In this document: piece after piece, positions 12,008 through 24,743 of the stretch
Layout of the letters: every line of letters begins with the position of its first letter
Position numbering within the stretch: the stretch's first letter is position 1
Source: Okapia johnstoni
Lineage: Eukaryota; Chordata; Mammalia; Artiodactyla; Giraffidae
DNA length: 64,000 bases
Direction of reading: 5' to 3'
Assembly: GCA_024291935.2 (NCBI GenBank)
Contig: CM044307.1
Location: forward strand, 101,499,461 to 101,563,460
The notes under the pieces: generated by a model
The model's input: only the letters and a program-made list of their open reading frames with translations
What the model was told of the DNA's origin: nothing
Database searches by the model: none
Translations under genes and position numbers: made by a program

Positions 12008-12133
12008 CTATTGGCAACCCACTTCAGTATTCTTGCCTGGATAATTACATGGACAGAGGAACCTGGGGGCTCTGGTCCACGGGGTTACAAAGAGCAGGAC
12101 ACGACTGAGCGACTGACCCTTTCACTTTCTTTT
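12008..12133 (+). mobile_element. Bov-A-type SINE body
   Basis: GGCAACCCACTTCAGTATTC through ACACGACTGAGCGACTGACC. The tRNA head is absent. Confidence 0.75.
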
Positions 12134-12358
12134 GACTGACATATGGACTGCTCCAAACTAAGTGTTATCAATAAAAGTGCTATCGATGTTTTTGTATAAA
12201 ACTTTTTTTTTTTGGACTTCCTGGGTCATAGTCTAGATCCATGTTTTAACTATTCAAGAAACTAACAAGTGCTTGTACGATTTTAAATACTCACCCAACA
12301 ACATACTTCTCAGTGTCGGTAGAATTGGGCATTATCAGTCTTTATAATTTTAGACAGT

Positions 12359-12617
12359 CTAGCTGGTATAAAAGAACTTCTCTCTTATTGTGAGTTCAAG
12401 TTTCATTTCAGTGATGTTTAATGATGTTAATTCCTTTAACATGGTTATTGATCTTTCATATAAAGCCTGTTTTGCTTTACCTGGTAGTGCGGGGCCATGA
12501 AGATGAGTGCAAAGCTGTCTATAAAATGTGTGCAAAGCAACATTAGTAATCAATGGGGAAAGTGATGATTGTTCCATAACCTTCAAAAAGTTTGCCACTA
12601 CATTAAAAACTCTGTTC
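12359..12617 (-). pseudogene. Unidentified antisense ORF block, possible exon or old pseudogene
   Basis: The minus strand is open from 12617 to a stop near 12359, unusual for this AT-rich stretch. It reads ...NVVANFLKVMEQSSLSPLI... and onward through HTFYRQLCTHLHGPALPG to IREKFFYTS. A T-rich tract ending in GACAG precedes 12617 on the minus strand and CCAG/GTAAAG occurs at 12481/12480, so 12617-12481 (137 nt) has exon-like borders. I do not recognise the protein and no known repeat explains it. The apparent start is a GTG, so it is not a stand-alone gene. It could be a chance ORF, an exon of an antisense transcript or a decayed gene copy. Confidence 0.25.
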
Positions 12618-12675
12618 CTGTCAGTTACAAATACATGGGAAATGAAAAAACAATAAAAACAATATTTAGTACATT

Positions 12676-12924
12676 TTAATTTAAAATATTAGAAATACTG
12701 AGAATGAAAGTATTCACTTTCTTTATTAAAAACATATCAAGAGTGATTGCATTCTTTTTCTCACTGTTCAGCTTATGATATAAAGAGAGCATCTTTTCTA
12801 TGACTTGGCAAATTTTTATATTCCTTTCAGAGTTCAGATTAGCTTCCAACATGCATATGGGCATGTGACATATGAACATGGAAGATAGGAAGCAATATAA
12901 CAACACACTTTGCTGCCTGTGCAT
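12676..12924 (-). other. Unidentified 82-codon antisense ORF
   Basis: It lies just upstream (minus-strand sense) of the block at 12359-12617. It is rich in Ile, Leu, Lys and Asn, as expected of AT-rich DNA. No domain was recognised. Probably chance. Confidence 0.15.
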
Positions 12925-13011
12925 GAACTAAATAATAGATGCACAGTGACCAACCGATATAAGTTTCAAAAGAAATGATATGTTGGGCCTCAGGTTATAA
13001 TGTGCATCTGT

Positions 13012-13218
13012 CTTTTTAAAAAATATTTATTTGGCTGTGCCAAGTCTTAGCTGTGTGACTTAGGATCTTCAGTCTTCATTGTGCATGCAGAATCTTTTAG
13101 TTGCTGCAAGCGAACTCTTGGTTGTGGAATATGAGATCTACTTCCCTGACCAGGGATCAAACCCAGGCCCACTGCACTGGGAGCTGAGTCTTAGCCACTG
13201 GACCATCAGGAAAGTCCC
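13012..13218 (-). mobile_element. CHR-1-like cetartiodactyl SINE
   Basis: It carries TTTGGCTGTGCCAAGTCTTA and CCAGGGATCAAACCCAGGCC and ends GGAAAGTCCC. The target-site duplication TGCATCTGT lies at 13003-13011 and 13219-13227. Confidence 0.8.
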
Positions 13219-13439
13219 TGCATCTGTTATTTATGTAATGATTTTGTGAACAGAACTGATAGCAGTGAAGCACTTTATGCAAGTACTCGTAGTTAATATA
13301 TAAAGGTAACAAAGTTTAACCCTTGTTTTGGGCAGACAGGTGTTATTTAATTAAACCATAAAAACAGAAATTCAAACATATTAGAACATGCAAAGTGAGG
13401 ACTGGTCTGTCATTCTGGGGAGCTTTCTGTTCAACACTT

Positions 13440-14926
13440 TAGCCTATATTTTATTGATTGGCTTTTCTTTTTAGTGCTGAGTTATAGGAATTCTTTATAT
13501 GTTTTGAATACACATCCTTTATTAGATATTTGTATAACAAATATCTCTTAGTCAACGGCTTGACTATTTCCTTAATGGTACCTTTGGATGAGCAGATTAT
13601 TTTAATATTAATGAAATACAAATCAGCAGTTTTTAATTTCACATTAATACCTTTTGTGTCCTGAGCAATATTGTCTACTTCAAGATCATGAAAGTATTAT
13701 CCTTTTATTCTAGAAAGTGTATAGTTTTAGCTTTAAAATTTATATCCACAAATCACCTAGAATTTTGTATATATACATAGCATGAGGTATGATTTAAAGT
13801 TCCTTTTTAATATATTTACTCAATTTTTCCAAAACTATTTTTTAAGAAGTTTCTTTTTCCTTATTTAATTACCTTGGTGAGTGAAAAAGTGAAGCTGCTC
13901 AGTCGTGTCTGACTCTTAGCGACCCCCTGGACTGCAGCCTACCAGGCTCCTCCGTCCATGGGATTTTCCAGGCAAGAGTACTGGAGTGGGGTGCCCTTGC
14001 CTTCTCCAGAGCTTTGTCAAAAATCAAATATTTGACCATATGCACTTCACTCTCTTTCTGAAATATATTCTCATCTATTGTTTTGTCTGCCTTCATGAAT
14101 ACTGCATTGTGTTTATTACAATTTTGTAGGAAACAAATCATGAAATCAGGTAGTGTAACTTCCATAAATGTGTTCTTTTCCAAGTTGTTTTAGCTATTTT
14201 AGTTCTTTGTATTTCCATACAAATTTTATATTTAGAATCACCTTGTTAATTTTTACCAAAACACCCTATGGCGTTTTCACTGGGATTGCATTTAATCTCT
14301 TCATGTATTTAGGGAGAAGTGTCATTTTAATATTAACTAATCCATGAACATGGTATATGTCTCCATTTTTAGACTCCAATTTCAGCAGTGCTTTGTAGTT
14401 CACAGCGAATGAATTTTACGTCTTTTGTTTAAACTATTCCTACCTAATGTTTTATGATATTGGAAGTAGAGTCATTTTAATTTTAGTCACCAGTTGTTTG
14501 AGGTAGAATCTAGAAATACAGGTAATTTTTGTTTTTTTGATATTGTATCCTATAACTGCTAAATTTGTTTATTGGACATAGAAAATTGTTGATATATATT
14601 GCTTTAGAATTTTCTGCATTTAAAAATATCATTTCATCTACAATTAAAGTAATTTTAAATTTCTTTCTAAAACCTATGATTTATTTTCCCTTACCACATT
14701 GTACTGGCTAGACTCTGATACTATATCAAAAGATGTAATAAAAGAAGATATCCTTGCATTGTTCCCAGTTGAAAGAGGAAGCATCTGTCCTTCACTGTTT
14801 TGTATGATGTGTAATGTAGGATGTCTACAGATGCCCTTGATCGTATGCTTTTTTCTCTTGTCTTCTATTACTATGGTAAATTATGATTTACTATGGTATA
14901 TGATTAATTTTTAAAATATTAAGTGA
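13440..14926 (-). mobile_element. Old L1 LINE, antisense ORF2
   Basis: Antisense L1 text runs from GTGCTGAGTTATAGGAATTC through TTCACTGGGATTGCATTTAA and onward to 14926. It is interrupted by the SINE at 13878-14010. There are many stops in all frames. Confidence 0.65.
13878..14010 (-). mobile_element. Bov-A monomer SINE inserted in L1
   Basis: CTGCTCAGTCGTGTCTGACT through GCCCTTGCCTTCTCCAGA, matching a single Bov-A unit. Confidence 0.85.
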
Positions 14927-14940
14927 ACTTTACCTTCCTG

Positions 14941-15228
14941 AGGGCTTCACTGATAGCTCAGTTGGTGACAATGCAGTTCGATTCCTGGGTTGGGAAGATC
15001 CGCCGGAGAAGGGATAGGCTACCCACTCGAGTATACCTGGGCTTCCCTTGTGGCTCAGCTGTTAAAGAATCCACCTGCAGTGCGGGAGACCTGAGTTTGA
15101 TCTCTGAGTTGGGAAGATCCCCTGGAGAAGGGATAAAGGCTACCTACTCCAGTATTCTGGCCTGGAAAATTCCATGGACTATATAGTCCATGAGGTTGCA
15201 AAGAGCTGGACACGACTGAGTGACTTCC
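14941..15228 (+). mobile_element. Bov-tA SINE with duplicated tRNA-derived head
   Basis: The first head (GGGCTTCACTGATAGCTCAG) runs to the CTACCCACTCGAGTATA segment. A second full head (GGGCTTCCCTTGTGGCTCAG), body and tail then follow. A perfect 14-bp target-site duplication, ACTTTACCTTCCTG, lies at 14927-14940 and 15229-15242. Confidence 0.9.
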
Positions 15229-15242
15229 ACTTTACCTTCCTG

Positions 15243-16496
15243 GGATGGACCACGTTTGATCAGATGCACTATCATTTTGTATATGGCTTGACAAGTGTTT
15301 GTGAATTTTATTTATTTATATAAAGAACTAACTTTTGAATTTTTTAGTATTATTATTTTTTTATTTCATTGAGTCTTGATCGCTGTTACTTTCTTCCTTC
15401 TAAATATGCTTTTCTTTTTTCTGTATTTTTATGGTGAGGATATAGATCATAGTTTTTTTCCTTTAGTTTCTTTTTTCCCCAGCTTTATTGAGGTATGATT
15501 GATGAATAAACATTGGATATATATAAGGTATTCAGTGCAGTGCATTGATATACGTATACATTATGAAATGATTCCCCCTATCACACTATCCATCACCTCA
15601 CATATTTACCTTTTTTGTGTGTGTAGTGAGAACACTTAAGATCTACTCTCTTAACAATTTTCAAGTATACAGTACATCATAAATAACTATAGTCACCATG
15701 CTGTGCATTAGGTTTTTATAACTTATTCATATAACTAAAATTTATAACTTTTGACCAATATCCTCTGTCACCTCTCTCCCCCCAGTCCCTGGCAAGCATT
15801 GTTCCACTCTGTTTCCATGAACTTGCCTTTTTTATAGTCCACACATAATACAATCTTGTAGTATTTATCTTTTTGTGTCTAGCATATTTCACTTAACATA
15901 ATGATTTTAAGCATCCTTTTTTCAAATATAAACATTTATAGCTATAAGTCTCCTTCTTATATATCAGAAATTTTGACTTTTACTCTCAATAAAGATATTC
16001 TCTAATTTCCATTGAAATTTCTTCTTTAAACCATAGTTATTTAAAAATATATTTAATTTCTAATATTTGGAACTTTTCTAGATATCTACATACTATCAAA
16101 TTTTAATTTATAGCCATTGTTAGAGAATATGTCTATACATGTTAATTTTTAAGAATTAGTTGGGACAGTTTCTATGGCTCAGCATATAATTTATCTTGTT
16201 GAATATTCTTCCATGCATACTTGAAAATAAAGGTCTATTCTTCAGTTATTGTCCATTAGTTCAATATGATAATGTTTTACAAATCTATATTCTTATCACT
16301 TTTCAGCAAAAATTATACTATCAGTTATTGATAAGGAAATATTAAAATATCCAAATATATTGTGGATTTGTCTGTTTCTTCTTTTAGTCTGTCAGTAGTT
16401 TGTATATGTAGAGTTTTATTTATTAAACACATACACAGTTATAATTGTTATAACTCCCTAACTGACCATTTAATCATTATAAATTATCTCTTATAT
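15243..16496 (-). mobile_element. Old L1-derived tract, antisense
   Basis: It carries AGCTTTATTGAGGTATGATT and CACTATCCATCACCTCACAT, typical of antisense L1M 3' sequence, then antisense ORF2-like sequence from about 15960. Boundaries are uncertain. Confidence 0.5.
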
Positions 16497-17445
16497 TTTT
16501 ATATAATATAAATAATATAATAATATAATTAATAATATGAATATATTATATATAATGTATATTATTCATTATATAATGTAAATATATATAAATATATAAT
16601 ATATAGTAATATATAATATATTTATTATATACAATAATAATATATTATAATATATATAATTTAATTATATATTATAATATATAATATGAATAATTAATTA
16701 TATGTAATAATTTAATTTAATTATTAAATATATTAAATAATTTAGTTATATATAAAAATATATAACCTTATGTATATAAATATAATATATAGTATAATAT
16801 ACATTATTTATATTATATCATTATATATATTATATAACATATTATCTAATATATATTATGATATATGATATATATTATATATCATATATAATATATGATA
16901 TATTTTATATATCATATATAATATATGATATTTTATATATAGTATATAGTATAATATAATGTATAATTATAATATATGTAATTATACATAATATTATATC
17001 ATATAGATATATAGATATAAAATATGTATAATATATATAACATTATATATATTGTATATATTATATATTTTTAGTATATAATATATATAAGCTTGATATT
17101 ATTGAGAAGCCAATAATATATATTGTTATATATATAATATGGATAATATAGGTAAATATCTATAATATACAATATATATGATTATATATTATATAAATTA
17201 TATAACATATATTATAATTAATATATTATAGTTTAATGATATATATTATATATAATAATATATTATGATGTATTATATTTATATTATTAATAATATAAAT
17301 ATATCATGTATTAATTATAATTAATATTTACTATAAATATATTATGTTAATGTAATATATAATATGTTATATAATAATATAAATATAAATAATATAAATA
17401 TATATTTATAGTATAAATATATATAATATAAAATCTTGTCTTAAA
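16497..17445. repeat. About 950 bp of nearly pure A/T, imperfect (TA)n and ATATTA repeats
   Basis: Almost no G or C apart from a short island near 17089-17115. The tract is full of short palindromes such as ATATATATAT and TATATGATATAT. It lies inside an old antisense L1, whose sequence resumes at about 17450. Confidence 0.95.
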
Positions 17446-19770
17446 GATTCTTTAGTCTAATATTAATATAGGCACTTGCTCTACTGTTTTGTATGTTTTT
17501 TTAACTTTACTTTTGAATTATTTGTATCATATTTAAACTCTGCTGTGCAAATTTTATCTTGTGAGCAGCAGATAATTGGGTCTTTCATTTTTATTTTACT
17601 TGACGATCACTGTCTTCTAAATGGAGCATTTAATCTGTTTATATTTAAAGTAATTAAGTAAGTTGGAAGTGAAAATGTTACTCGCTCAGTCGTGTCCTAG
17701 TTTTTGTGACCGCATGGACTGTAGCCCACCAGGCTCTGTCCATGGAATTCTCCAGGCACGGATACTGTAGTGATTTGCCATTCCCTTCTCCAGGGGATCT
17801 TCCTGACCCTGGGTCAAACCTGGGTCTCCTGCCTTGCAGGCAGATTCTTTACCATCTGAGACACCCCCGGGGAAGCCCATTAAAGAAAGAACAGAGGAAT
17901 AAAAAAGAGATGGAAAACAAATAGCAAATAGAACTAAACTAAATTGAGTTAGTTGAGGTTAGTTCTATTCACTATTTGTTCTCTATCTCTTTTCTAGTTC
18001 CTCTGTTCTTTATTGCCTTCCTTCTTTGTTGTCTCCTTATTTGGAGGTTTTAGCTTTGTGTTTTCTTTTCTCTATAAGATTTTATCTATACTTCTTTGTC
18101 ATTATTTTTAGTGGTTGATCAAGGGGTTACAATATAATTCCTGAGTTTATTGTAGTTAAATTAATATTGTACAACTTCACATAAAATATATGAACTTTGC
18201 AAAAGTACAATTACATATATGTTGTCATACATTTGCCATCTATATATTTTAAGTGATTTACATATATTCACATTTCAAACCTCACAATTTATGGTATTAC
18301 TTTTACTTGTATAGCCAGTAGACGTTAAAATAAATAAAGACCATATATTTCCCATATAATTATCATTATTGGTATTCATCTATTCCAGTAGTTATAAGTT
18401 ATATTTGACATCATTACTCCTTCAACTAAAGAACTCCATTTAGAATTTCTGCTAGTGCAGGTATGCTGGCATGAAATTCTCTCAGATTTTACTTTGTTGA
18501 AAATAGATTTATTTTGTTTTCACATTTGAGGAACTTGTTCTGTGGATTATATGTAATTCTGGGTTGATAGTCACCCAACCCAATATTTTTCTCTTTAAAG
18601 ATGTATTTCCTTTGTCTTCTGGTTCTTATTATTTCTGATGAGATGTCAACTACTATTTACATCACTATCTATTATGTATGAAAGATTATTTAAGGGGCAA
18701 TTTTCAAGGTTTTTTTTCTTTTAAGCAATTTTACAATAATATGGTTTGTGTGGTTTTTGTTGCATTTATTTTGCTGTGAGTTCATTTAGTTTTCTGTATT
18801 GGTAAATTAATAATTTTCTAAAATTTGAGAAATTTGGGGCCATCATTTTTAAATTATTTTTCTACCCTTTACTATTCTTTTCTTCTGGGACTCTAATTCC
18901 ATACCTCTTAAAGGACAGGGCTTTATTAAAATTTCTAACTTTTTTTCCTTTATTCTGTAGATCAGGTTTCTATTGATGTGCCATAATGTTCATTGACTGT
19001 ATTCTGCCATCTTTAATCTGGTATTAAACAAATTCAGTATCATGTCAGATATTATAAACTCTATAATTTCCATTTAGTTCTGTTTCCTTATCTCCATTTC
19101 TCTGCTGAAATTCCTCATTTGCTTCGTTTTCCATTAAGTCAAATAAAATATTTATCATAGCTTCTTTAAATTAGTTTTCTGTTCATTTCCACACCTGTGT
19201 TATTCTGTGATCTTTCTGTTGAACACTTTTTCCTTCTGACTATGAGACACATTTTTCTGTCAGAAATTTTCTTGTCTGCATAGTAATTTTTAAACCTAAA
19301 TTTTGTGTTGTTGGCGATGTTGTGCAGAAACTCTGGATTTTGTTATCTTCTTTTGAAGGGTGTTAACTTTTCATTCTAACAGGCCACTAAATTACTGAAT
19401 TATAGTTTTGTGAATGTGTGATTTTGGTTTCAAGTTTATCTGTGGAGAGAATTCCTTAGCCCTGGGACAATAGAGAAAGGTAAATGTATGATCCTTTTGG
19501 GATTTTGAAATGAGGGTTGCTACTTAATTCCTTAATTTGGTGTGATTCAAATTCTGAATTTTATCTCCTCTGCACTGGGAAACATTTAAAATTTCTAGTA
19601 AGTTTTTCATCTGTTTCTTTCCACTTTGCTTCTTGGCATGCCCTATGTACTTTTGCAATTATGAGAATGGCCAAGGATTTCTAGGGAGTTCAGACCCAGA
19701 GTTTGGGTCTAACCTCTTGGTGACTTCTTCCTTTTTTAACTACTCTGGCAATCCTGCATCCCTGATACCA
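17446..19770 (-). mobile_element. Old L1 LINE, antisense, continuing after the A/T tract
   Basis: GAGCATTTAATCTGTTTATA, TTCCTTTGTCTTCTGGTTCT and neighbouring text follow antisense L1 ORF2 order. It is strongly diverged and cut by the SINE at 17666-17879. The right boundary is approximate. Confidence 0.45.
17666..17879 (-). mobile_element. Bov-tA SINE
   Basis: CTCGCTCAGTCGTGTCCTAG at the tail side and GACACCCCCGGGGAAGCCCA at the head side. It sits in L1-derived DNA. Confidence 0.85.
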
Positions 19771-20125
19771 TAAGCCAGAAGCTGTCCCTCCCCCTGCCAC
19801 CCCCCACAGAGGTCATAGTTGTTATCTGCATAAATATTAGTGTGACACACAAGCTATTCTGGCATGATCAGAACAGATCTCTCAAACTTATTAGGTTGGG
19901 ATAATAGAATGTGTTTATATAAATTTTTGACTACTTCAGAAAAATTTTTGCATGATTTTGACAATTCTAGTCACACCATGCACTTTTATGTGTAATAGCC
20001 TTACTGAACATTTTGTGAATACATAAAGGAAGGGTTTACATTGCAGTAATATACATGACTTTAAATGGTATTTTTGTTCTTAAATATTTTGGCAATCCAA
20101 AATGTAACCAGTTTTTCTATTGGCT
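19771..20125. other. Unassigned intronic DNA
   Basis: Includes a C-rich patch near 19785-19810. No element recognised. Confidence 0.4.
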
Positions 20126-20136
20126 ACATTATTTCA

Positions 20137-20349
20137 TGGGCTTCCCAAGTGACTAAGTGGTAAAGAATCCGCCTGCCAATGCAGGAAACACAGGTTCAGT
20201 CCATGGGTCTGGAAGATGCCCTGGAGAAGGAAATGGCAACTCACTCCAGTGTTCTTGCCTAGGTAATCCTGTGGACAGAGGAAGCTGGTGGGTTACAATC
20301 CATGGGGTTGAAAAAGAGCTGGACATGACTTAGGGACTAAACAATAACA
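20137..20349 (+). mobile_element. Bov-tA SINE
   Basis: The head GGGCTTCCCAAGTGACTAAG is followed by the body and the tail GGACATGACTTAGGGACTAA. The target-site duplication ACATTATTTCA lies at 20126-20136 and 20350-20360. Confidence 0.9.
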
Positions 20350-20360
20350 ACATTATTTCA

Positions 20361-20886
20361 CGTGTCTCCAGTCTCACTCAATCCTTTGATCCTTTCTCCT
20401 CTTGATTTTTTTCCCTACTTCTCTGCTTTTATTCTTTCTCTCTTAGAATCCTTGAAAAACCCAAATCCATCTATCTTATAGAACTTTCCCCAAATTTTAG
20501 ATCCAGGAGTCTTTTTGTATATTTTAATCTATCAAGGTTTTCCATACAGCCAGCCTTTAAGCAAGAATGGTTTTAAGTAGCATTTGATTATAATCAGCAA
20601 TGGTGACACTTGCTCATCAATCAGTATTGGTGATGGCATTGGTGATATTTTCTTCTTGAAATCTATGCATTCACCCATGCATCCATGTATCCATCCATTA
20701 GTTGGTTCACATATTCATTTATTTGTTAAATATTTCTTATGTACCAATGTGTGCCTGACATTATTGGCTTACATGCGTTTTTTTTTTTTAATTTCTTTTT
20801 AATATTTTAATTTACCCTGGATTATATATTGACTTGACAGAGACTCAGGTTTTTTTTTGTTTGTTTGTTTTTGTTTTTGGTCATCT
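20361..20886. other. Unassigned intronic DNA with CATCCAT-type short repeats
   Basis: Short CATC/CCAT tandem text lies near 20668-20700 and T-rich runs near 20779-20789 and 20850-20878. No gene or classified element. Confidence 0.4.
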
Positions 20887-20897
20887 GCTATTCTGAT

Positions 20898-21168
20898 TGG
20901 AGAAGGCAATGGCACCACACTCTAGTATTCTTGCCTGGAAAATCCCATGGACAGAGGAGCCTGGTAGGCTGCATTCCATGGGGTTGCTAAGAGTCGGACA
21001 CAACTGAGCGACTTCACTTTCACTTTTCACTTTCATGCATTGGAGTAGGAAATGGCAACCCACTCCAGTGCTCTTGCCTGGAGAATCCCAGGGACAGGGG
21101 AGCCTGGTGGGCTGTCATCTCTGGGGTCGCACAGAGTTGAACACGGCTGAAGTGACTTAGCAGCAGCA
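20898..21168 (+). mobile_element. Bov-A2 dimeric SINE
   Basis: Two Bov-A units are joined through a CTTTCACTTTTCACTTTCAT linker, with an AGCAGCAGC end. The target-site duplication GCTATTCTGAT lies at 20887-20897 and 21169-21179. Confidence 0.92.
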
Positions 21169-21257
21169 GCTATTCTGATACTGTAAATACCATCCCCTTT
21201 AAATGTTTATTCACCCTCATGGATTCAAAGCCAAATTGTTTCTCTCTACCTCTTACT

Positions 21258-21445
21258 CCTTTGTGGCTTGGCTGGTAAAAATCCTCTCGCAGTATGGGAG
21301 ACCTGGTTTCGATCCCTGGCTTGGGAAGATCCCCTGGAAAAGGGGAAGGCTACCCACTCCAGTATTCTGGCCTGGAGAATTCCATGGACTGTATAGTCCA
21401 TGGTGTCGCAAAGAGTTGGACATGACTGAGCGACTTTCACTTCAC
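21258..21445 (+). mobile_element. Bov-tA SINE
   Basis: It carries the tRNA-like head with GGTTTCGATCCCTGGCTTGG and the tail TGGACATGACTGAGCGACTT. The extreme 5' end is worn. Confidence 0.85.
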
Positions 21446-24400
21446 AACTTTTCAAGATTTGAGTAGAATTCCTTAATTGCTTCTTTCTGTTAAAATATGT
21501 TCTTTTCTCTTGGTTTTTGGTGGTCTCAGAATTTCTTTCTTTCACCTCTTACCCTAACCTAAGCTTTTCCTCTCAAGACAGCTCTATATATTCATGATAA
21601 GAAGATTTGAAACTAGCATTTTATTTATTCATATCCATCCTTAAGCAAATCACCACTAACCAGTCTATCATTCTCATTTCTTCTTCAGTGTCAGTAGTTC
21701 AACTCAGTCTCCAGGTGTTATTAATATGAGTGGTCTTAATAGACAATTGATTCTGTTATATAATTACTCCCCTAAGAACTGCTTCTGATAAACTACCTCA
21801 AATCAAAGTTGTCATTTTGATAGATATTCTCATAAGATGACTTGCTATACAGAGCTGTCAAACTAATGACTCTATAAAACAAATCAACTCACTTTGCCTC
21901 CAAATAGAATGTGTCATCATTTTTCTTTTGATTTCTCCCCAAGAAAGTGACATTTTCACCCTGAAGTTTTACTGAGATATTTTTCTGAATCTTATGTTTT
22001 TAATAATATTTGGTTTAAAAACTATTATAGCTGTGATCCATAGAATTTTGGTTGCCTAATTGTCTACCTATATATGCACCATGACAGACACTTAAAATTT
22101 TTTTTAGAAAACCTTAGTCCTATTTATAGATAGTTTCTCAGTTCTCATTCATGAAGATGAAATTTTCATGATTTAATCTAGCATACTAATAAGAGTGCAT
22201 CATTCCATATTCTCAGTCTTGTAGTATCACCTAAAATCATAACAAATGTTGGGAAATTTTGTTTCAGCTACTGCAGAATCTATCTCTGGTTTAAGCAAGA
22301 CTGCCAGAGAGAAGTGTACTTAAAACTGAGTAATTAGAACCTCTGAAGAAATAGGTTTACATAAATGTGTTTGATAATTATTCTGCCCACCTACATTGAG
22401 AGACAAAAGAAAGAGCCAAGTTAAACATTCTAAGTATTTCCTATGTAAGGATGTTTTTGATGACGTTGTTCGTTAAATTATATGGTATTGTTTGTGTGAT
22501 TTGGTGGGGGTCAGGGAGAGGTGGGAGAGCAATATCTTTGATCTCAATACCAGAGTTTATTGCATGTTTCCTGTTCATTTAATTTGCCTTTATTTATGGT
22601 CACAGAGATTTACCGTCTTAATTTTTTCCTTTGTATTATTGTCTGTTGCATGAGAGCCAAATCGTAGCCTACTTCTAGGAAGTGTACAGTGTACATTTGA
22701 TCTATTAATTTAATTCTTGGGTTTATTACTTGTTTACTCCTGTTTTTTCTCTGTCTACTATATCATCACATTTTTTGCCAATATTCTTTTGCCTCTTTCT
22801 TTTAGCTCTGTTCTTAATTATTCTTTGTTATCATTGTAATTTACATTGTCTTGGTATCTAACCCGTTTCTATTAAGTTTACCTTTTCCTAATAACTGATT
22901 ATATAGAGGCTCAGGATTTTCTTTAAGTTTATACTTTACCAGTTAATCTCTGTCCCATGTTCTCTACATTCTGCAATAGTCATCTAAGTTCATATCTCAA
23001 AGTTTCAGTGCCTTTCAATAACAGCACACTTAATACAACCACCCGCCCCCACCCTCCCATTTTTTTCTTATGACTTCCTTAGAATTTCTTTCTCCAATCT
23101 GGTATACTTCCCAGCCCATGACAGACATCTTGTTGCTACTTAATGTAGCTCTCTCCCTCTTAATCTGCTTAAACATTATTTCTCCCTCATATCTACTAAT
23201 CATCAATTGTTCCTTCAGGTTACACCTCCCAGACCTTCTCTTTCCTTGGAATCTTCCTTTGGGCATCACCTATATGTGATAGTTTATATTGGCTAAATTA
23301 CTTTTACATATATACCCTAAGCCTTGCCCATACCACTCAATCTGTAAATGATATTTATTAAATTCAAGTTAGTGCAAAATTTATCTGGTATGAGAAAATT
23401 TTTTTGCACTTAACTTTGCAGGCATTCCTATGTTTATATTGATCCATATTATGTTGGTGTTAGCAAACTGTACTTTTGTTTGTTTATGCTCAGATCATAT
23501 AGTTGTACTTTGTGTTTTGTACTTTATTTAAAATTAGTAGAGACAAAAATATTCCTATACTAGGAAAAATTGTGTTGATACTTTGGTAAGTTTTATAGAT
23601 ATTTATAAATATTAAATTTTCAGACATTTGTTTTGCTTAAAAGAGAGTATATCTGTGTTTGAAGATAAATGTACGTAGTCATGACTGAAGAATTAAGGAA
23701 ACTTGGTCTTCCATATTACCACAGTTAACCAGGTTAACGCTACCATCCTGTAAGAGTGTAGCAACTTCTAATAATTGATATTCAGAAGTTTAGAAAGTAA
23801 TTATATTTTATACACATTTTCATCTTCTAAGTGGGATATACTAAGTAATCACTAAAAACTGATATGCATTTTAACTGTAACAAATTTTACTTGTATAGAT
23901 CTGTAGACTTTCATTTCAACCATGATAAAAGTATTTCTCTGATAAGAATAATTTATGAATAAAAATATAATTTACAGAATACCTTGGCAGAGAATGTTGA
24001 TCGCTTCATCACAGTTCAGTCATGTTCAGAAAATCTAAGCAAGCTGCATGATTATTCCAGGAAGCATGGAATGATGTGTTCAAATGAGTACCATCTGTGA
24101 ATAGAAAAAGTTTGAGGTTTTTAGTCATTCTTAAAGAATGGAAATCTGATTCTCCATGCTAAAATGAGTGTAATCCTTTTCGTATCTGTAATTCAATAGG
24201 GCAGTTGCCTTGAAATAGTCTAGTTCAACACACAGTTCATCAAAAGAGAAGATGCTGGATATAAATGAAGTTTACTGCTAGTTATTTATGTGCACATCTG
24301 AGGTAGCCTTGTTAAAAAAAAAAAACTGTCTATGAAGTTATACTATATATTTGGCCTCAGATTAGATTTATTTCTGGTTCATCTTTCTAAATACATTTGA

Positions 24401-24683
24401 GTGAAAAATGTGGACAAAGTTTTGTACCACATGAAAACCAAAGGACTGTGTTATGAACCATAATTTAGTTACATATCAATACTTACTGAGTGGCCCATAC
24501 ATGCCAGACTCTGGGCGTCTTGTGCAAGGCCCATCCCTGTGCCTGTCATAAGGAAGACAATTGCAATTATTGTTGTTCTTCCTTTAGTTAGGTTAAAATA
24601 ACTTGTATAGGTCTTGCTTCTTTGTCAAGTTACAGTACTGTCCTATCTAGACCTTTTCTTCTCTTCAAAACTTGTTTACAGAA
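21446..24683. other. Unassigned AT-rich intronic DNA
   Basis: About 3.2 kb in which I recognise no gene or clear element. Part of 22560-22980 may be very old L1. A C-rich patch lies at 23038-23060. Confidence 0.4.
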
Positions 24684-24743
24684 TGTAGAGCCTGTGGACC
24701 AATATTAATCTGCTGTAGAGCCTGTGGACCAATATTAATCTGT
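24684..24743. repeat. Perfect 30-bp tandem duplication, two copies
   Basis: The unit starts TGTAGAGCCTGTGGACCAAT and occupies 24684-24713 and 24714-24743. The copies differ only at the last base. Confidence 0.95.
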
